Source: Bacillota bacterium
GTDB taxonomy: Bacteria > Bacillota > Clostridia > Lutisporales > Lutisporaceae
Direction: 5' to 3'
DNA: 56,210 bases
Assembly: GCA_022706825.1 (NCBI GenBank)
Contig: JAKJBU010000004.1
Coordinates: 1 to 56,210, forward strand
This document shows, piece after piece, positions 44,950-53,663 of this stretch (positions within the stretch are counted from its first letter, which is position 1; every line of letters starts with the position of its first letter). A model generated the notes under the pieces. It was given only the letters and a program-made list of their open reading frames with translations. It was not told the DNA's origin and did no database searches. Both the position numbers and the translations under genes were made by a program.

Positions 44950-45166
44950 AAGAACAGCAATGTATAGTCTCGCATAGGTATACAAAAATTGATGGCTCTA
45001 ATTCCACTCAACTAAGAAAAACCTAACGCTGTCAAAGGTCGTCCGTGACCGTGACAGCTTGCTCGGCCTCCATGCCTCGCATACGGTTGTTTCTAAGTCG
45101 AGCGAGATTTGAGCCATTAACAATTTTTGCATAAGCATGCTCTGACTATACATTGCTGTTCCTATT
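44950..45166. repeat. ~215-bp long inverted-repeat element after purD
   Basis: The outer arms AGAACAGCAATGTATAGTC (from 44951) and its complement (to about 45162) are perfect over 19 bases. Inner arms CAAAAATTG...ATGGCTC and GAGCCAT...CAATTTTTG continue the pairing with small bulges, then AACTAAGAAAAACC pairs with GGTTGTTTCTAAGT. The middle is GC-rich. It contains no ORF. It is a MITE-like or structured non-coding element. The remaining bases to 45260 hold nothing I recognise. Confidence 0.7.
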
Positions 45167-45267
45167 CTGAGATTTGTCTGCAAACTGAAAGTCCTGAAAA
45201 GGGCTTTATTTTTTACTATAAAGATTTTTTTCCGCCGGTATTTTGTGATTAATAATACACGCTTAAG

Positions 45268-45308
45268 TGACATATATCACAGCTAAGTTATTTTAACGGG
45301 GATATAAT
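45268..45308 (+). promoter_or_regulatory. Promoter with variant TGACATATATCA site
   Basis: TGACATATATCA (45268-45279) differs by one base from the operators at 25229 and 26869. The -10 is TATAAT (45303-45308) with no good -35. The site centre would lie near -41.5, a position typical of activators, not over the -35 as in the other two promoters. GTGA-N6-TCAC also fits CRP/FNR-type sites. Confidence 0.55.
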
Positions 45309-45340
45309 AAAACCAAAGAAAAAATTTGGAGGTAAATAAA

Positions 45341-46111
45341 ATGATAAGAAAAATTGTTAAGATTGATGAAGATAAATGCAACGGCTGCGGGCTTTGTGTG
45401 CCCAACTGCGCTGAAGGTGCCATAAAGATAATAGACGGAAAAGCAAGGCTCATAGCAGATAATCTTTGCGACGGCCTGGGTGCATGTCTTGGAGAATGTC
45501 CCCGCGGTGCAATCACAATTACTGAAAGAGAAGCGGATGAATTTGACGAAACAGCTGTACATGAGCATCTTGACAGGAAGGAAGCAAAACCTGAAGTGAA
45601 GCAGGAAGCCCATTCCTGCAGCGGGCATGCACATATTGGCGGCGGATGCCCGGGAAGCATGGCAAGGGAAATAAAATTACGCGAGAATCCCGCAGAAGCA
45701 GCAGCAGTGACTTCCGGAGATATCGAAGTAAAGATTAAGTCACAACTGACTCAGTGGCCGGTACAATTGATGCTGGCTCCCCAAAAAGCACCGTATTTTG
45801 AAAATGCGGACCTTTTGATTACTGCAGACTGTGTGCCCTTTGCTTATCCCAACTATCATCTGGAGCTGTTGAAGGGTAAGAAGGTTGTAGTGGGATGCCC
45901 CAAGCTGGACGATATAGGCTATTATATGGAGAAGCTTACAGGGATAATAAGAAATAATGATATAAAAAGCGTAACAGTGACATTTATGGAGGTCCCCTGC
46001 TGCGGCGGAATTGTAAGGGCGGCTGAAACTGCCCTGGAGATGTCAGGCAAGAATATTCCCCTTCACAAGATCAGAATAAAAATCAACGGAGAAGCTGAGA
46101 AGATCAGCTGA
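45341..46111 (+). CDS. 2[4Fe-4S] ferredoxin-domain iron-sulfur protein
   Basis: 256 aa. Two cluster motifs sit at the N-terminus: [20 protein letters not shown] and [19 protein letters not shown] (about residues 9-55; the second has an expanded first spacing). A middle Cys/His stretch [14 protein letters not shown] (about 93-106) follows. The C-terminal half has [26 protein letters not shown] and EVPCCGGI, further cysteine sites. It is likely an electron-transfer or cluster protein in the cytoplasm; no exact role is known. The ATG at 45341 follows TTGGAGGTAAA. It is monocistronic, with an operator-like site shared with the ORP-type operon. Confidence 0.82.
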   Translation: MIRKIVKIDEDKCNGCGLCVPNCAEGAIKIIDGKARLIADNLCDGLGACLGECPRGAITITEREADEFDETAVHEHLDRKEAKPEVKQEAHSCSGHAHIGGGCPGSMAREIKLRENPAEAAAVTSGDIEVKIKSQLTQWPVQLMLAPQKAPYFENADLLITADCVPFAYPNYHLELLKGKKVVVGCPKLDDIGYYMEKLTGIIRNNDIKSVTVTFMEVPCCGGIVRAAETALEMSGKNIPLHKIRIKINGEAEKIS

Positions 46112-46124
46112 ATCCGTTAAAATA

Positions 46125-46151
46125 CAGGGGCGGCCATCATCGGCCGCCCTG
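46125..46151 (+). terminator. GC-rich hairpin terminator
   Basis: CAGGGGCGGCC/GGCCGCCCTG stem with a short ATCATC loop. The following bases are only partly T-rich. Confidence 0.65.
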
Positions 46152-46188
46152 TTATGCAATATATTTTTATTTATATATGATAATACTA

Positions 46189-46217
46189 TTGATAGGATTG
46201 AATGAAGCATATATAAT
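46189..46217 (+). promoter_or_regulatory. Promoter of the cobalamin-controlled operon
   Basis: TTGATA (46189-46194), 17-base spacer, TATAAT (46212-46217), about 20 bases before the riboswitch. Confidence 0.8.
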
Positions 46218-46235
46218 AAAACTATAACTTAATAC

Positions 46236-46407
46236 TGATCAGGTGCCGGTTTGTTTATGAATAATCTGCCGGCTAAAAGGGAAGTCGGGTGAAAATCCCG
46301 CGCGGTCCCGCCGCTGTAAAAGAGGAGTTCTCCTTAAGATGTCACTGAGTAGATTGGGAAGGCAAGGAGAATGATGATGCTTGAGCCAGAAGACCTACCT
46401 GGTTTAT
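46236..46407 (+). ncRNA. Cobalamin riboswitch
   Basis: The conserved order of the B12 element is present: AGGTGCCGGTTTG, AAAAGGGAAGTCGGGTGAAA, TCCCGCGCGGTCCCGCCGCT (B12 box region), GTAAAAGAGGAG, and the 3' block GCCAGAAGACCTACCTG that closes P1. It precedes a terminator, so binding of a B12 cofactor should lower expression of the uptake operon that follows. Confidence 0.95.
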
Positions 46408-46478
46408 AACACTAAATACTCTACGAGAGATAGGGGGGTGTTCTTATATGCAGGATGATTATAGTCATTTTGTCACAT

Positions 46479-46516
46479 AACCTCTTAACTATTTAGTTAA
46501 GAGGTTTATCTTTTTA
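46479..46516 (+). terminator. Riboswitch expression-platform terminator
   Basis: Perfect 12-bp stem AACCTCTTAACT/AGTTAAGAGGTT with loop ATTT, followed by TATCTTTTT. It lies 72 bases after the riboswitch core. Confidence 0.9.
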
Positions 46517-46547
46517 TTAAGAAAGAAAGCATGGAGGTTGTATTTGT

Positions 46548-49500
46548 ATGGGCAAGGCGTATTCATACAGGCGTGTATCAGCTATTATGCTGATAATGAT
46601 ATTTCTAACGGTAATTGCTCCTGTTGATTTGTATGGAACTGATTATACAGGAGTGCTTGACGATGTTGTTAATTATTATAAGTCAGATAAGCCCGGCCTT
46701 GATTCATGGTGGGAGCTTGTGGCGTTAAAAGGTACGGGACAGAACCTGAGTGATGACAGCTGGATACTTCCTCAGTGGGAAAGCGAGGATTTGCCTGCCG
46801 CAGCTGCAAATCCGGCAGATTATTCAGGATTTATACTGGGGCTTATGGCAATGGATGAAAATCCGCAAAATGCCCTTGGAGGCAGGAACCTGACGGAGGA
46901 ATTGGCAGGCAGGCAGGAGGAGGGCGGCGCTTTTGGCAATGGTGCAATTAATATGCATATATGGTCAATGGTTGCGTTAGATGCAGCAGAGGAGAATTAT
47001 GACAGGGAAAGCGCCGTTGAATGGTTACTGAGCAATCAGAAGGCCGATGGGGGTTTTGCTCTGTCCGGCATCAACGGCGATCCTGATATGACAGGAATGG
47101 CGCTGCTGGCATTATCTCCATATATAAATCAGGCTGATGTAAGCAGTGCTGTATCTCAGGCAGTTGAATATCTGGAAAATGCCCAGTGCGAATCAGGAGG
47201 CTACAGCTCATGGGGCATCGAAAATTCCAACAGTGCGGCGATGGTTATTTCGGGGCTTGTTTCTGCCGGCCAGGGTGTGAGCAGCTCCATTCTTGATGCG
47301 CTGCTGGAATATAGGCTGCCTGACAATACATTCAGTTATCAGAAAGGCGGCGCTACAAATTTCCTTTCTACCGCACAGTCCCTTATAGCACTGGGAGACA
47401 TAATTGAGAATAAGAGTATATTCCAAAGATTGAGCATTTCTCAGCAGCCCACGGATGGAGAGAAAGTCAGGATTCGGGTAGAAGGCAGCAGCTATAGCAT
47501 GGTAAATAAGGAAATAACAGTAACCTCTGCAGTGTATGCGGTAGATGCCTTGAAGCAGGTATTGGATTCCGAAAATATCACCTATGATATACAAGACGGC
47601 GTGTGGGGACAGTATATTAATGGCATTGACGGAGAAACCGCAGGAAAGTTCGGTGGTTATGACGGTTGGTTATATCTGGTTAACGGAGAAATGGCATCGG
47701 TGGGTGTAGGTGAATATAAAATCGAAGACGGAGATGAACTGGTATTTTATTATGGCATGTATCCACCGGATACTTTGATTCCCCAAGTGGATATACAACC
47801 TGTAAATCCTAAGGTAGGAGACAATTTAACGATTACTGTCACTTCAAGCTATTATGACTGGAATACCGGCAGTACGGTTGAGCTTAAAGTTCAAAATGCT
47901 GAAATAAGCTTCAACGGCAAGACCTATGCCACGGATGCCAATGGGCAGGCAATTGTGCCAAGTCCGGCTGATAAGGGTACATACACCTTGAAAGTAAGTA
48001 AGGATAACGATGGCAGTTATCCCAGCATCGTCCGCATCCCAGGTATTAATGTTATATATAGGGCGAATGGTAATGGCGGCGGAGGCAGCGGCAGCGGAGG
48101 CAGCGGTTCCGGCAGCGGCGGCTCTGCAGAAACTGCAACATTATCAGTGGAAGGTGACAGCCGTAAAGGTACGATATTGCCTGCTGTCCAAGTATTATTG
48201 CGGGATGGGGATACTGCTTACAGCATACTTGCAAGAAAAATGGGAAGTAAGGTAAAGGCTAAAGGCTCCGGCTCAAACATATATGTCTATGAGATTGACG
48301 GCTTGGCTGAGTTTGACAGGGGTCCGTCAAGCGGCTGGATGTTTGAGGTCAACGGGAGAAATCCTGATATTAGCGCTTCTGCCTATGTATTGAAGGATAA
48401 GGATGTTGTCAATTGGTATTATTCATCCGATTCCAATGAGAGCTTGGGTGCAACCGGTCAGACAGGAACTGCACAGTCAGGGAATAGCAGCGCGGAAATC
48501 AGCAGCACGTCAAATGAGGCAATAAAGAAAGCATTGTCAGAGAATATTCAGAATTCAGCTAATAAAATACTCACACAGGAAAACATTTCGGATTGGTCTG
48601 TTTTCGCACTGCAAAGGGCAGGCCGGAGCATACCCGAAAAATATATTGAATCCCTAAAGGTATACATTAATGAACATGCAGCGGGTTCCGGAAGTGCAAC
48701 CGATATTGCAAGGATGGTTCTGGCTGCAAGTGCAGCAGGAATGAATCCTGCGAACATAGACGGAAATAATCTGATTGAAAAGCTGTTCAGCATGGAGAAA
48801 ATCGACAGGCAGGGAGTCACAGGGCCGGTTTTTGCGCTGATAGCATTGGACAGCGGACCTTACAGTATTCCGTCAGGCGCAAGGTGGACGAGAGATAAGC
48901 TTGTTTCACTGATACTTGAATACCAGAATGAAGACGGAGGCTTCTGCCTTGCAAAAGATGAGAAAAGCGACATAGATTTGACAGCTATGGCACTGCAATC
49001 ACTGTCCGGTTACAGCAGCGAAAGCGCTGCTTCATCCGTAGAGAAAGCTATTGATTGGTTATCTAACCTGAAACCGGAAGAGGAGCAAACCAGTGAGAGC
49101 ATTTCACAGATTATCATAGCTCTTACATCTCTTGGTAAGGATCCGGGAAGCATACAGTTCGGCATGTATGATGGGGATTTGCTGACCTGCCTGCTGAAAT
49201 ATAAAAAGGAGGACGGCGGATTTTCACATACATTGGATGGAGACAGTGATGAAATGGCCACGGAACAGGCTTTAATGGCCATCACTTCATACAGCATGTA
49301 TGTTAACGGTTCAGGCAAGCTTTATTCCCTGCAGGTTCCTAATGGGGCATATTCAGACCTTCATGCGATTTCCGAATGGGCACTGCCGTATGTTGCCAAG
49401 GCCTCTGAGCAGGGACTGATGGAAGGGATAAAAACAGATGCTTCAGGGCAAAGGTTTGAGCCCAGGAGGAACATTTCAAGGGCAGAGCTTACTGCGCTGC

Positions 49501-49892
49501 TTTTAAGGATTTTGGGAGAAGAACCGTCAAAGAGCTTTACGCCGGTATACAATGACATAAAAGAGGGTTCATGGTATTCAGGATACGTTCTGAGGGCCAG
49601 AGAAAAGGGTATCATTAACGGTGTTACAGAAGTCACCTTCGACCCCAACAAACCGGTTACAAGGCAGGAGATGGCTGTCATGACGGCCAGAGCTTTTAAT
49701 CTTGGTGAAAAAGCATCAGGCAGCAGGATAAATGACTTGGACATTGCTTCGGAATGGGCAAGGCAGGCTATTGAGGCTGTTTACGATAACGGTATTATGA
49801 TGGGGGAAAGTAATATGTTCAACCCGAAGGGTTATGTCAGCCGTGAAATGGCAGCAGCTGTCGGAGTAAGACTCTATAATATGAAGCAATAA
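46548..49892 (+). CDS. SLH-anchored protein with two alpha-barrel and two DUF4430 domains; candidate surface B12-binding protein
   Basis: 1114 aa with a signal peptide (residues 1-~30). Order: helical repeats of the prenyltransferase/squalene-oxidase barrel type (~35-295; SNQKADGGFALSG); DUF4430 (~305-405; GYDGWLYLVNGE, VGVGEYKIEDGDELVFYYG); an Ig-like domain (~410-505); a Gly/Ser linker; a second DUF4430 (~530-625; GPSSGWMFEVNGR); a second helical barrel (~655-925; YQNEDGGFCLA, YKKEDGGFSHT); three SLH repeats (~935-1114). An alpha6-alpha6 barrel plus a DUF4430-like beta domain is the architecture of transcobalamin and intrinsic factor. With the cobalamin riboswitch and the ECF genes behind it, surface capture of B12 is the best inference. 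The ATG at 46548 follows GGAGGTTG. Confidence 0.85.
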   Translation: MGKAYSYRRVSAIMLIMIFLTVIAPVDLYGTDYTGVLDDVVNYYKSDKPGLDSWWELVALKGTGQNLSDDSWILPQWESEDLPAAAANPADYSGFILGLMAMDENPQNALGGRNLTEELAGRQEEGGAFGNGAINMHIWSMVALDAAEENYDRESAVEWLLSNQKADGGFALSGINGDPDMTGMALLALSPYINQADVSSAVSQAVEYLENAQCESGGYSSWGIENSNSAAMVISGLVSAGQGVSSSILDALLEYRLPDNTFSYQKGGATNFLSTAQSLIALGDIIENKSIFQRLSISQQPTDGEKVRIRVEGSSYSMVNKEITVTSAVYAVDALKQVLDSENITYDIQDGVWGQYINGIDGETAGKFGGYDGWLYLVNGEMASVGVGEYKIEDGDELVFYYGMYPPDTLIPQVDIQPVNPKVGDNLTITVTSSYYDWNTGSTVELKVQNAEISFNGKTYATDANGQAIVPSPADKGTYTLKVSKDNDGSYPSIVRIPGINVIYRANGNGGGGSGSGGSGSGSGGSAETATLSVEGDSRKGTILPAVQVLLRDGDTAYSILARKMGSKVKAKGSGSNIYVYEIDGLAEFDRGPSSGWMFEVNGRNPDISASAYVLKDKDVVNWYYSSDSNESLGATGQTGTAQSGNSSAEISSTSNEAIKKALSENIQNSANKILTQENISDWSVFALQRAGRSIPEKYIESLKVYINEHAAGSGSATDIARMVLAASAAGMNPANIDGNNLIEKLFSMEKIDRQGVTGPVFALIALDSGPYSIPSGARWTRDKLVSLILEYQNEDGGFCLAKDEKSDIDLTAMALQSLSGYSSESAASSVEKAIDWLSNLKPEEEQTSESISQIIIALTSLGKDPGSIQFGMYDGDLLTCLLKYKKEDGGFSHTLDGDSDEMATEQALMAITSYSMYVNGSGKLYSLQVPNGAYSDLHAISEWALPYVAKASEQGLMEGIKTDASGQRFEPRRNISRAELTALLLRILGEEPSKSFTPVYNDIKEGSWYSGYVLRAREKGIINGVTEVTFDPNKPVTRQEMAVMTARAFNLGEKASGSRINDLDIASEWARQAIEAVYDNGIMMGESNMFNPKGYVSREMAAAVGVRLYNMKQ

Positions 49893-49901
49893 TAATATTA
49901 A

Positions 49902-49932
49902 GCCTCCTGCCTGTAAAAATACAGGCAGGAGC
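49902..49932 (+). other. Intercistronic hairpin
   Basis: CTCCTGCCTGT/ACAGGCAGGAG is an 11-bp perfect stem between the surface-protein gene and the lipoprotein gene. No T-run follows, so it may protect or process the mRNA, or terminate partially, giving more of the first product. Confidence 0.6.
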
Positions 49933-49962
49933 AAAATCCATTATTTAATGCGGGAGAGTAAT

Positions 49963-50565
49963 ATGAGAAGATTCACATTTTTATTATATGCAGTACTTCT
50001 GATAATTTTATCAGGGTGCGGCAATGCAGCAGATGCGGACATTCCGAATTCGGAGAAGATTTCAAAGCCGGTATTGTCTGATGAAAGCAATTGCATAAAG
50101 GGTACAAAAAAAGAAGATATCCCGGATGGTAAAACAAGTATTAAACCGGAGAGTAAATCGGAAAGTAAAAATAATGAAGAGCATGTAGTAAATCAAGAAG
50201 CAGCAACTGCCAAGGTACATATTTCCATTACGGGACATAAGGATGTGGGGATAATTCTTGCAGATACGGCAGTAAATATTGATGAGGGGGATACGGTAAT
50301 TGATGTTTTGAAAAGAACTGCAGAACTAAACAGTATACAGCTGGAATGCAGCGGAATCAAAGCCATGGCATATGTAAAAGGCATTGGGAACACCTATGAA
50401 TTCGATTACGGTCCCAAGAGCGGCTGGATTTACAGAGTAAACGGGGAAATATCCAATGTAGGTGCGGGCAAATATGAAGTGAAAGACGGAGATTATATCG
50501 AATGGCTGTATACGGTGGATTTAGGAAGGGAGTTTGATACGGAATCAGGAGGAGCTCAGGAATGA
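49963..50565 (+). CDS. DUF4430 lipoprotein, candidate B12 shuttle
   Basis: 200 aa. The lipoprotein signal is MRRFTFLLYAVLLIILSGC with Cys19 in the lipobox. A charged, Lys/Ser/Glu-rich linker (~25-80) precedes one DUF4430 domain (~85-195): DEGDTVIDVLKRTAE, FDYGPKSGWIYRVNGEISNVGAGKYEVKDGDYIEWLYT. The same domain occurs twice in the upstream surface protein. Its place between the wall protein and the ECF genes suggests a membrane-anchored relay for cobalamin; this is inference. The ATG at 49963 follows GGGAGAG (the ATG at 49948 overlaps it). The stop overlaps the next start by 4 bases. Confidence 0.82.
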   Translation: MRRFTFLLYAVLLIILSGCGNAADADIPNSEKISKPVLSDESNCIKGTKKEDIPDGKTSIKPESKSESKNNEEHVVNQEAATAKVHISITGHKDVGIILADTAVNIDEGDTVIDVLKRTAELNSIQLECSGIKAMAYVKGIGNTYEFDYGPKSGWIYRVNGEISNVGAGKYEVKDGDYIEWLYTVDLGREFDTESGGAQE

Positions 50566-51440
50566 ATGCAGGATTTTCGTCGGTACATCCCGGAGTATGC
50601 TTTACATATTATACCGTAATAATGGCTTTTGCAATGATTTTGTACCATCCTGCTTACCTGGCCTCAATGCCCATAGCTTTGATAACCTGGCTATTGCTGC
50701 ATGAAAAGGGCAGAAGCCTGTCCGGTTCATGGCATTATTACCTGCTGACAGGTATTGCGGTACTGATAATAAATCCTCTCATAAACCACAGAGGGGAGAG
50801 GGTTCTGTTTTTTCTCGGTGAACAGGCTGTGACCTTTGAAGCTGTTGTATACGGATTCACTATGATGCTGTCGATGCTGACAATACTTATTGCATTTATT
50901 TGTTTCCGTCAGGCAGTGGATAATCATAAATTCCTGTATCTTTTCTCATCCATCCTTCCCAAAACAGCATTCCTGATAATGATGTCAATGGGCTTTGTCC
51001 CTTTGCTTACTGACAGGATGAAGCAGATATCCATTGTTCAGAAAGCCAGGGGGCTGGATATGACGGAAGGAACTGCCGTAAAGAGGGCAAAGGACGGTAT
51101 GCAAATATTGAAGATTCTTATTTCCTGGTCTCTTGAAGGAGCACTGCAAACTGCCGATTCGATGAAAGGGAGAGGCTATGGAATTGCAAAAAGGAGCAGC
51201 TATATGAAATACAGGATAGATGGCAGGGATTGGCTGATTATGGCATCAATTGCAATACTATCGGCTATCACTTCCATTGGTTTATATTTTGGATATGGAA
51301 AGCTTGTGATTTTTCCGTCCTTGGAAATCATAAGCATGGATATTACCGGCATTGTTTTTTATTCTGCCTTCTGTTTGCTGTTGCTTATACCAATAATTGT
51401 TGAGGGAAGGGAAATCTTAATATGGCACTGTTACAAATAA
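50562..51440 (+). CDS. ecfT: ECF transporter transmembrane component (EcfT)
   Basis: 292 aa with about five to six membrane segments. The two coupling-helix motifs of EcfT/CbiQ proteins are present: QKARGLDMTEG (about residues 163-173) and ADSMKGRGYGIAKR (about 202-215); their Ala-Arg-Gly and Gly-Arg-Gly cores dock on the ATPases. It starts inside the lipoprotein stop (ATGA) with GGAGCTCAGGA upstream and overlaps the ATPase gene by 19 bases. Confidence 0.92.
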   Translation: MNAGFSSVHPGVCFTYYTVIMAFAMILYHPAYLASMPIALITWLLLHEKGRSLSGSWHYYLLTGIAVLIINPLINHRGERVLFFLGEQAVTFEAVVYGFTMMLSMLTILIAFICFRQAVDNHKFLYLFSSILPKTAFLIMMSMGFVPLLTDRMKQISIVQKARGLDMTEGTAVKRAKDGMQILKILISWSLEGALQTADSMKGRGYGIAKRSSYMKYRIDGRDWLIMASIAILSAITSIGLYFGYGKLVIFPSLEIISMDITGIVFYSAFCLLLLIPIIVEGREILIWHCYK

Positions 51441-53086
51441 ACAACTTTAATTTTACTTATGCGGGAGATACAAAAAAGGTTCTTTCAGGAATAAATCTTA
51501 CCGTCGGGCAAGGAGAGTTTATTGTATTATGCGGACCATCAGGTTCAGGGAAAACGACACTTCTCCGTAATATAAAAAGAGAGATAAGTCCTGCGGGCAT
51601 TAAAACCGGAGATATACTGTACAAAGGTATGGCCTTAGATGAATTAAAGGCTGAGGTAAGTGCAAAAGAGATAGGAATGGTGTTCCAGGAACCGGACAGC
51701 CAGATTGTCATGGATACGGTGATTCATGAGCTGGCCTTTTCCCTTGAGAATTTTGGGTATGCACCTGATTTTATAAATAAGAAGCTATCCGAAATGGCCG
51801 CTTTTTTCGGATTGACTGAATATCTGCATAAGCCGGTGCAAGAACTGTCAGGAGGCCAGAAGCAGGTAATAAACATCTGTTCTGTCATGCTAACAGAGCC
51901 GAAGCTGCTTTTATTGGATGAGCCTACATCTCAGCTTGATCCGGTAGCAGCCCGTGAACTTATAAGCTTGATTCATCAGATAAACCGGGAATTTTCTGTT
52001 ACTGTAATAATTAGCGAACACAGGCTGGAAGAGCTTTTTTCAATAGCAGACCGGGTTGTTTATATGGATGGGAGTATTATTAAGTATTGCAATTCTCCGG
52101 ATGGGGTATCAAAGGAGATTATGGAAGCCAAAGACGAATATGCAGTTAAATCTATCCCTCCAATAGTACGTTTGTTTTTCAGCCTTTCAAAGGAGAAAGG
52201 CAAAGGCCCAGGGTGCGGCATTCCCATGAGCGTAAGAGAAGGAAAGCAGTTTATGCAAAATATCAGATGCAGTGTTAACGGGTTGACTGATATGGAAATC
52301 AAGAAGGATTGGGTTGAAGAGATCATTAACTGTAAGGATATCGGCTTTAGATATGCCAGGGAAGAGCCCATGGTTCTAGAGAAACTGACACTTAAAATAA
52401 TGAAAGGGGAATTCATGGCTATACTGGGCGGCAACGGGTCAGGCAAAAGCACGCTGCTGCTGGCGATGGCCGGGCTGATAACCCCGCAGCAGGGCAGCAT
52501 CTGTGTCAGAAAGAAGAATATCACCTATATGAAACAGTCTGAAAGAAACGGTATAATAGGCTATGTTGCGCAAAATCCTTTGCTTCATTTCACATTGGAT
52601 ACAGTAAAGGAGGAGCTTGAATTTGCATTGCAGAACTCATTAAAAACCGGAAGCAAAGCAAAAATGGAAGAGCTTATTGAACTATTCGGCTTGAAGGATT
52701 TAACGGACAGGCATCCCTATGATTTGAGCGGAGGCCAGCAGCAAAATCTGGCTGTCGCATGTGCTTTGATTCATGAACCGGAGATACTGTTGATTGATGA
52801 ACCTACCAAGGGGCTTGACAGCATATCAAAGGAAAAACTTGCAGAATTGTTAAAAAGCCTTAAGGGTAAAGGTACTTCCGTAGTTATGGCAACCCACGAT
52901 ATTGAGTTTGCAGCACACTATGCTGAAAAATGCGCAATGCTGTTTGACGGTTCTATATCAGATTGCGCTGAACCTTCAAGGTTTTTCAGCGGCAATTACT
53001 TTTATACTACTTCGATTAACCGGGCGGTAAGGGATTATCTGCCTCACGCAATAACATATGAGGATGTGATAAGGGCATGCCTATGA
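51422..53086 (+). CDS. ECF transporter ATPase, two nucleotide-binding domains in one chain
   Basis: 554 aa. Domain 1 (~1-240): Walker A LCGPSGSGKTTLL, Q-loop FQEPDSQIV, signature ELSGGQKQ, Walker B LLLLDEPTSQLD, switch His in SEHR. Domain 2 (~305-545): ILGGNGSGKSTLLL, AQNPLLHFT, DLSGGQQQN, ILLIDEPTKGLD and ATHD. It is equivalent to EcfA1 plus EcfA2 fused. It powers solute release from the S component. It overlaps the S-component gene by 10 bases. Confidence 0.94.
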   Translation: MALLQINNFNFTYAGDTKKVLSGINLTVGQGEFIVLCGPSGSGKTTLLRNIKREISPAGIKTGDILYKGMALDELKAEVSAKEIGMVFQEPDSQIVMDTVIHELAFSLENFGYAPDFINKKLSEMAAFFGLTEYLHKPVQELSGGQKQVINICSVMLTEPKLLLLDEPTSQLDPVAARELISLIHQINREFSVTVIISEHRLEELFSIADRVVYMDGSIIKYCNSPDGVSKEIMEAKDEYAVKSIPPIVRLFFSLSKEKGKGPGCGIPMSVREGKQFMQNIRCSVNGLTDMEIKKDWVEEIINCKDIGFRYAREEPMVLEKLTLKIMKGEFMAILGGNGSGKSTLLLAMAGLITPQQGSICVRKKNITYMKQSERNGIIGYVAQNPLLHFTLDTVKEELEFALQNSLKTGSKAKMEELIELFGLKDLTDRHPYDLSGGQQQNLAVACALIHEPEILLIDEPTKGLDSISKEKLAELLKSLKGKGTSVVMATHDIEFAAHYAEKCAMLFDGSISDCAEPSRFFSGNYFYTTSINRAVRDYLPHAITYEDVIRACL

Positions 53087-53637
53087 TAAGATTCGAGACA
53101 AAAAAGCAGGACCCGCGGGAATTGGTTCTGATTTCGATGCTTGCAGCAATAGCGGCAATCAGCAGAATATTGTTCGCACCTCTGCCGAATTTTAAACCAA
53201 TGTCTTTTGTTATTATTGTTACCGGCATTGTATTCGGCCCGGAATCCGGCTTCATGGTGGGATCTGTATCGGCAATCCTGTCAAATATTTTTTTCGGCCA
53301 GGGTCCGTGGACTTTACTGCAGATGCTTGCCTGGGGATTGATGGGGCTTACGGCCGGACTTTTAAGAAATACGGTCTGGATTAAAAGCAGGTATGGAATA
53401 TTAATGTTTGGATTCTCCTGGGGATTCATATTCGGTTGGATAATGGATGCATGGTACATCATAGGATTCATAAGGCCGTTGAACCTGATGACAATTATTG
53501 GAGGCCTTTCTGCTAGCTTTTATTTTGATTTGATGCATGCGCTTGCAAATACTTTTTTCCTGGGAATTTTTTCAAAGAGCTGGATAAAGCTGTTTAATCG
53601 CATAAAGATAAAATACGGTTTACTGGAAGACTCTTAG
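53077..53637 (+). CDS. ECF transporter substrate-binding (S) component, likely cobalamin-specific
   Basis: 186 aa with six predicted membrane segments. The N-terminus RELVLISMLAAIAAISRILFAPLPNFKP has the Ala-rich helix-1 motif by which S components meet EcfT. Then FVIIVTGIVFGPESGFMVGSVSAILSNIFFGQGPWTLLQMLAWGLMGLTAGLL, a block common to CbrT-like and related S proteins. Specificity for cobalamin rests on the riboswitch and operon context; a precursor such as cobinamide is also possible. It is the last gene of the operon. Confidence 0.85.
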   Translation: MPMIRFETKKQDPRELVLISMLAAIAAISRILFAPLPNFKPMSFVIIVTGIVFGPESGFMVGSVSAILSNIFFGQGPWTLLQMLAWGLMGLTAGLLRNTVWIKSRYGILMFGFSWGFIFGWIMDAWYIIGFIRPLNLMTIIGGLSASFYFDLMHALANTFFLGIFSKSWIKLFNRIKIKYGLLEDS

Positions 53638-53663
53638 ATATATAATGCTATATCGGAGGAACC

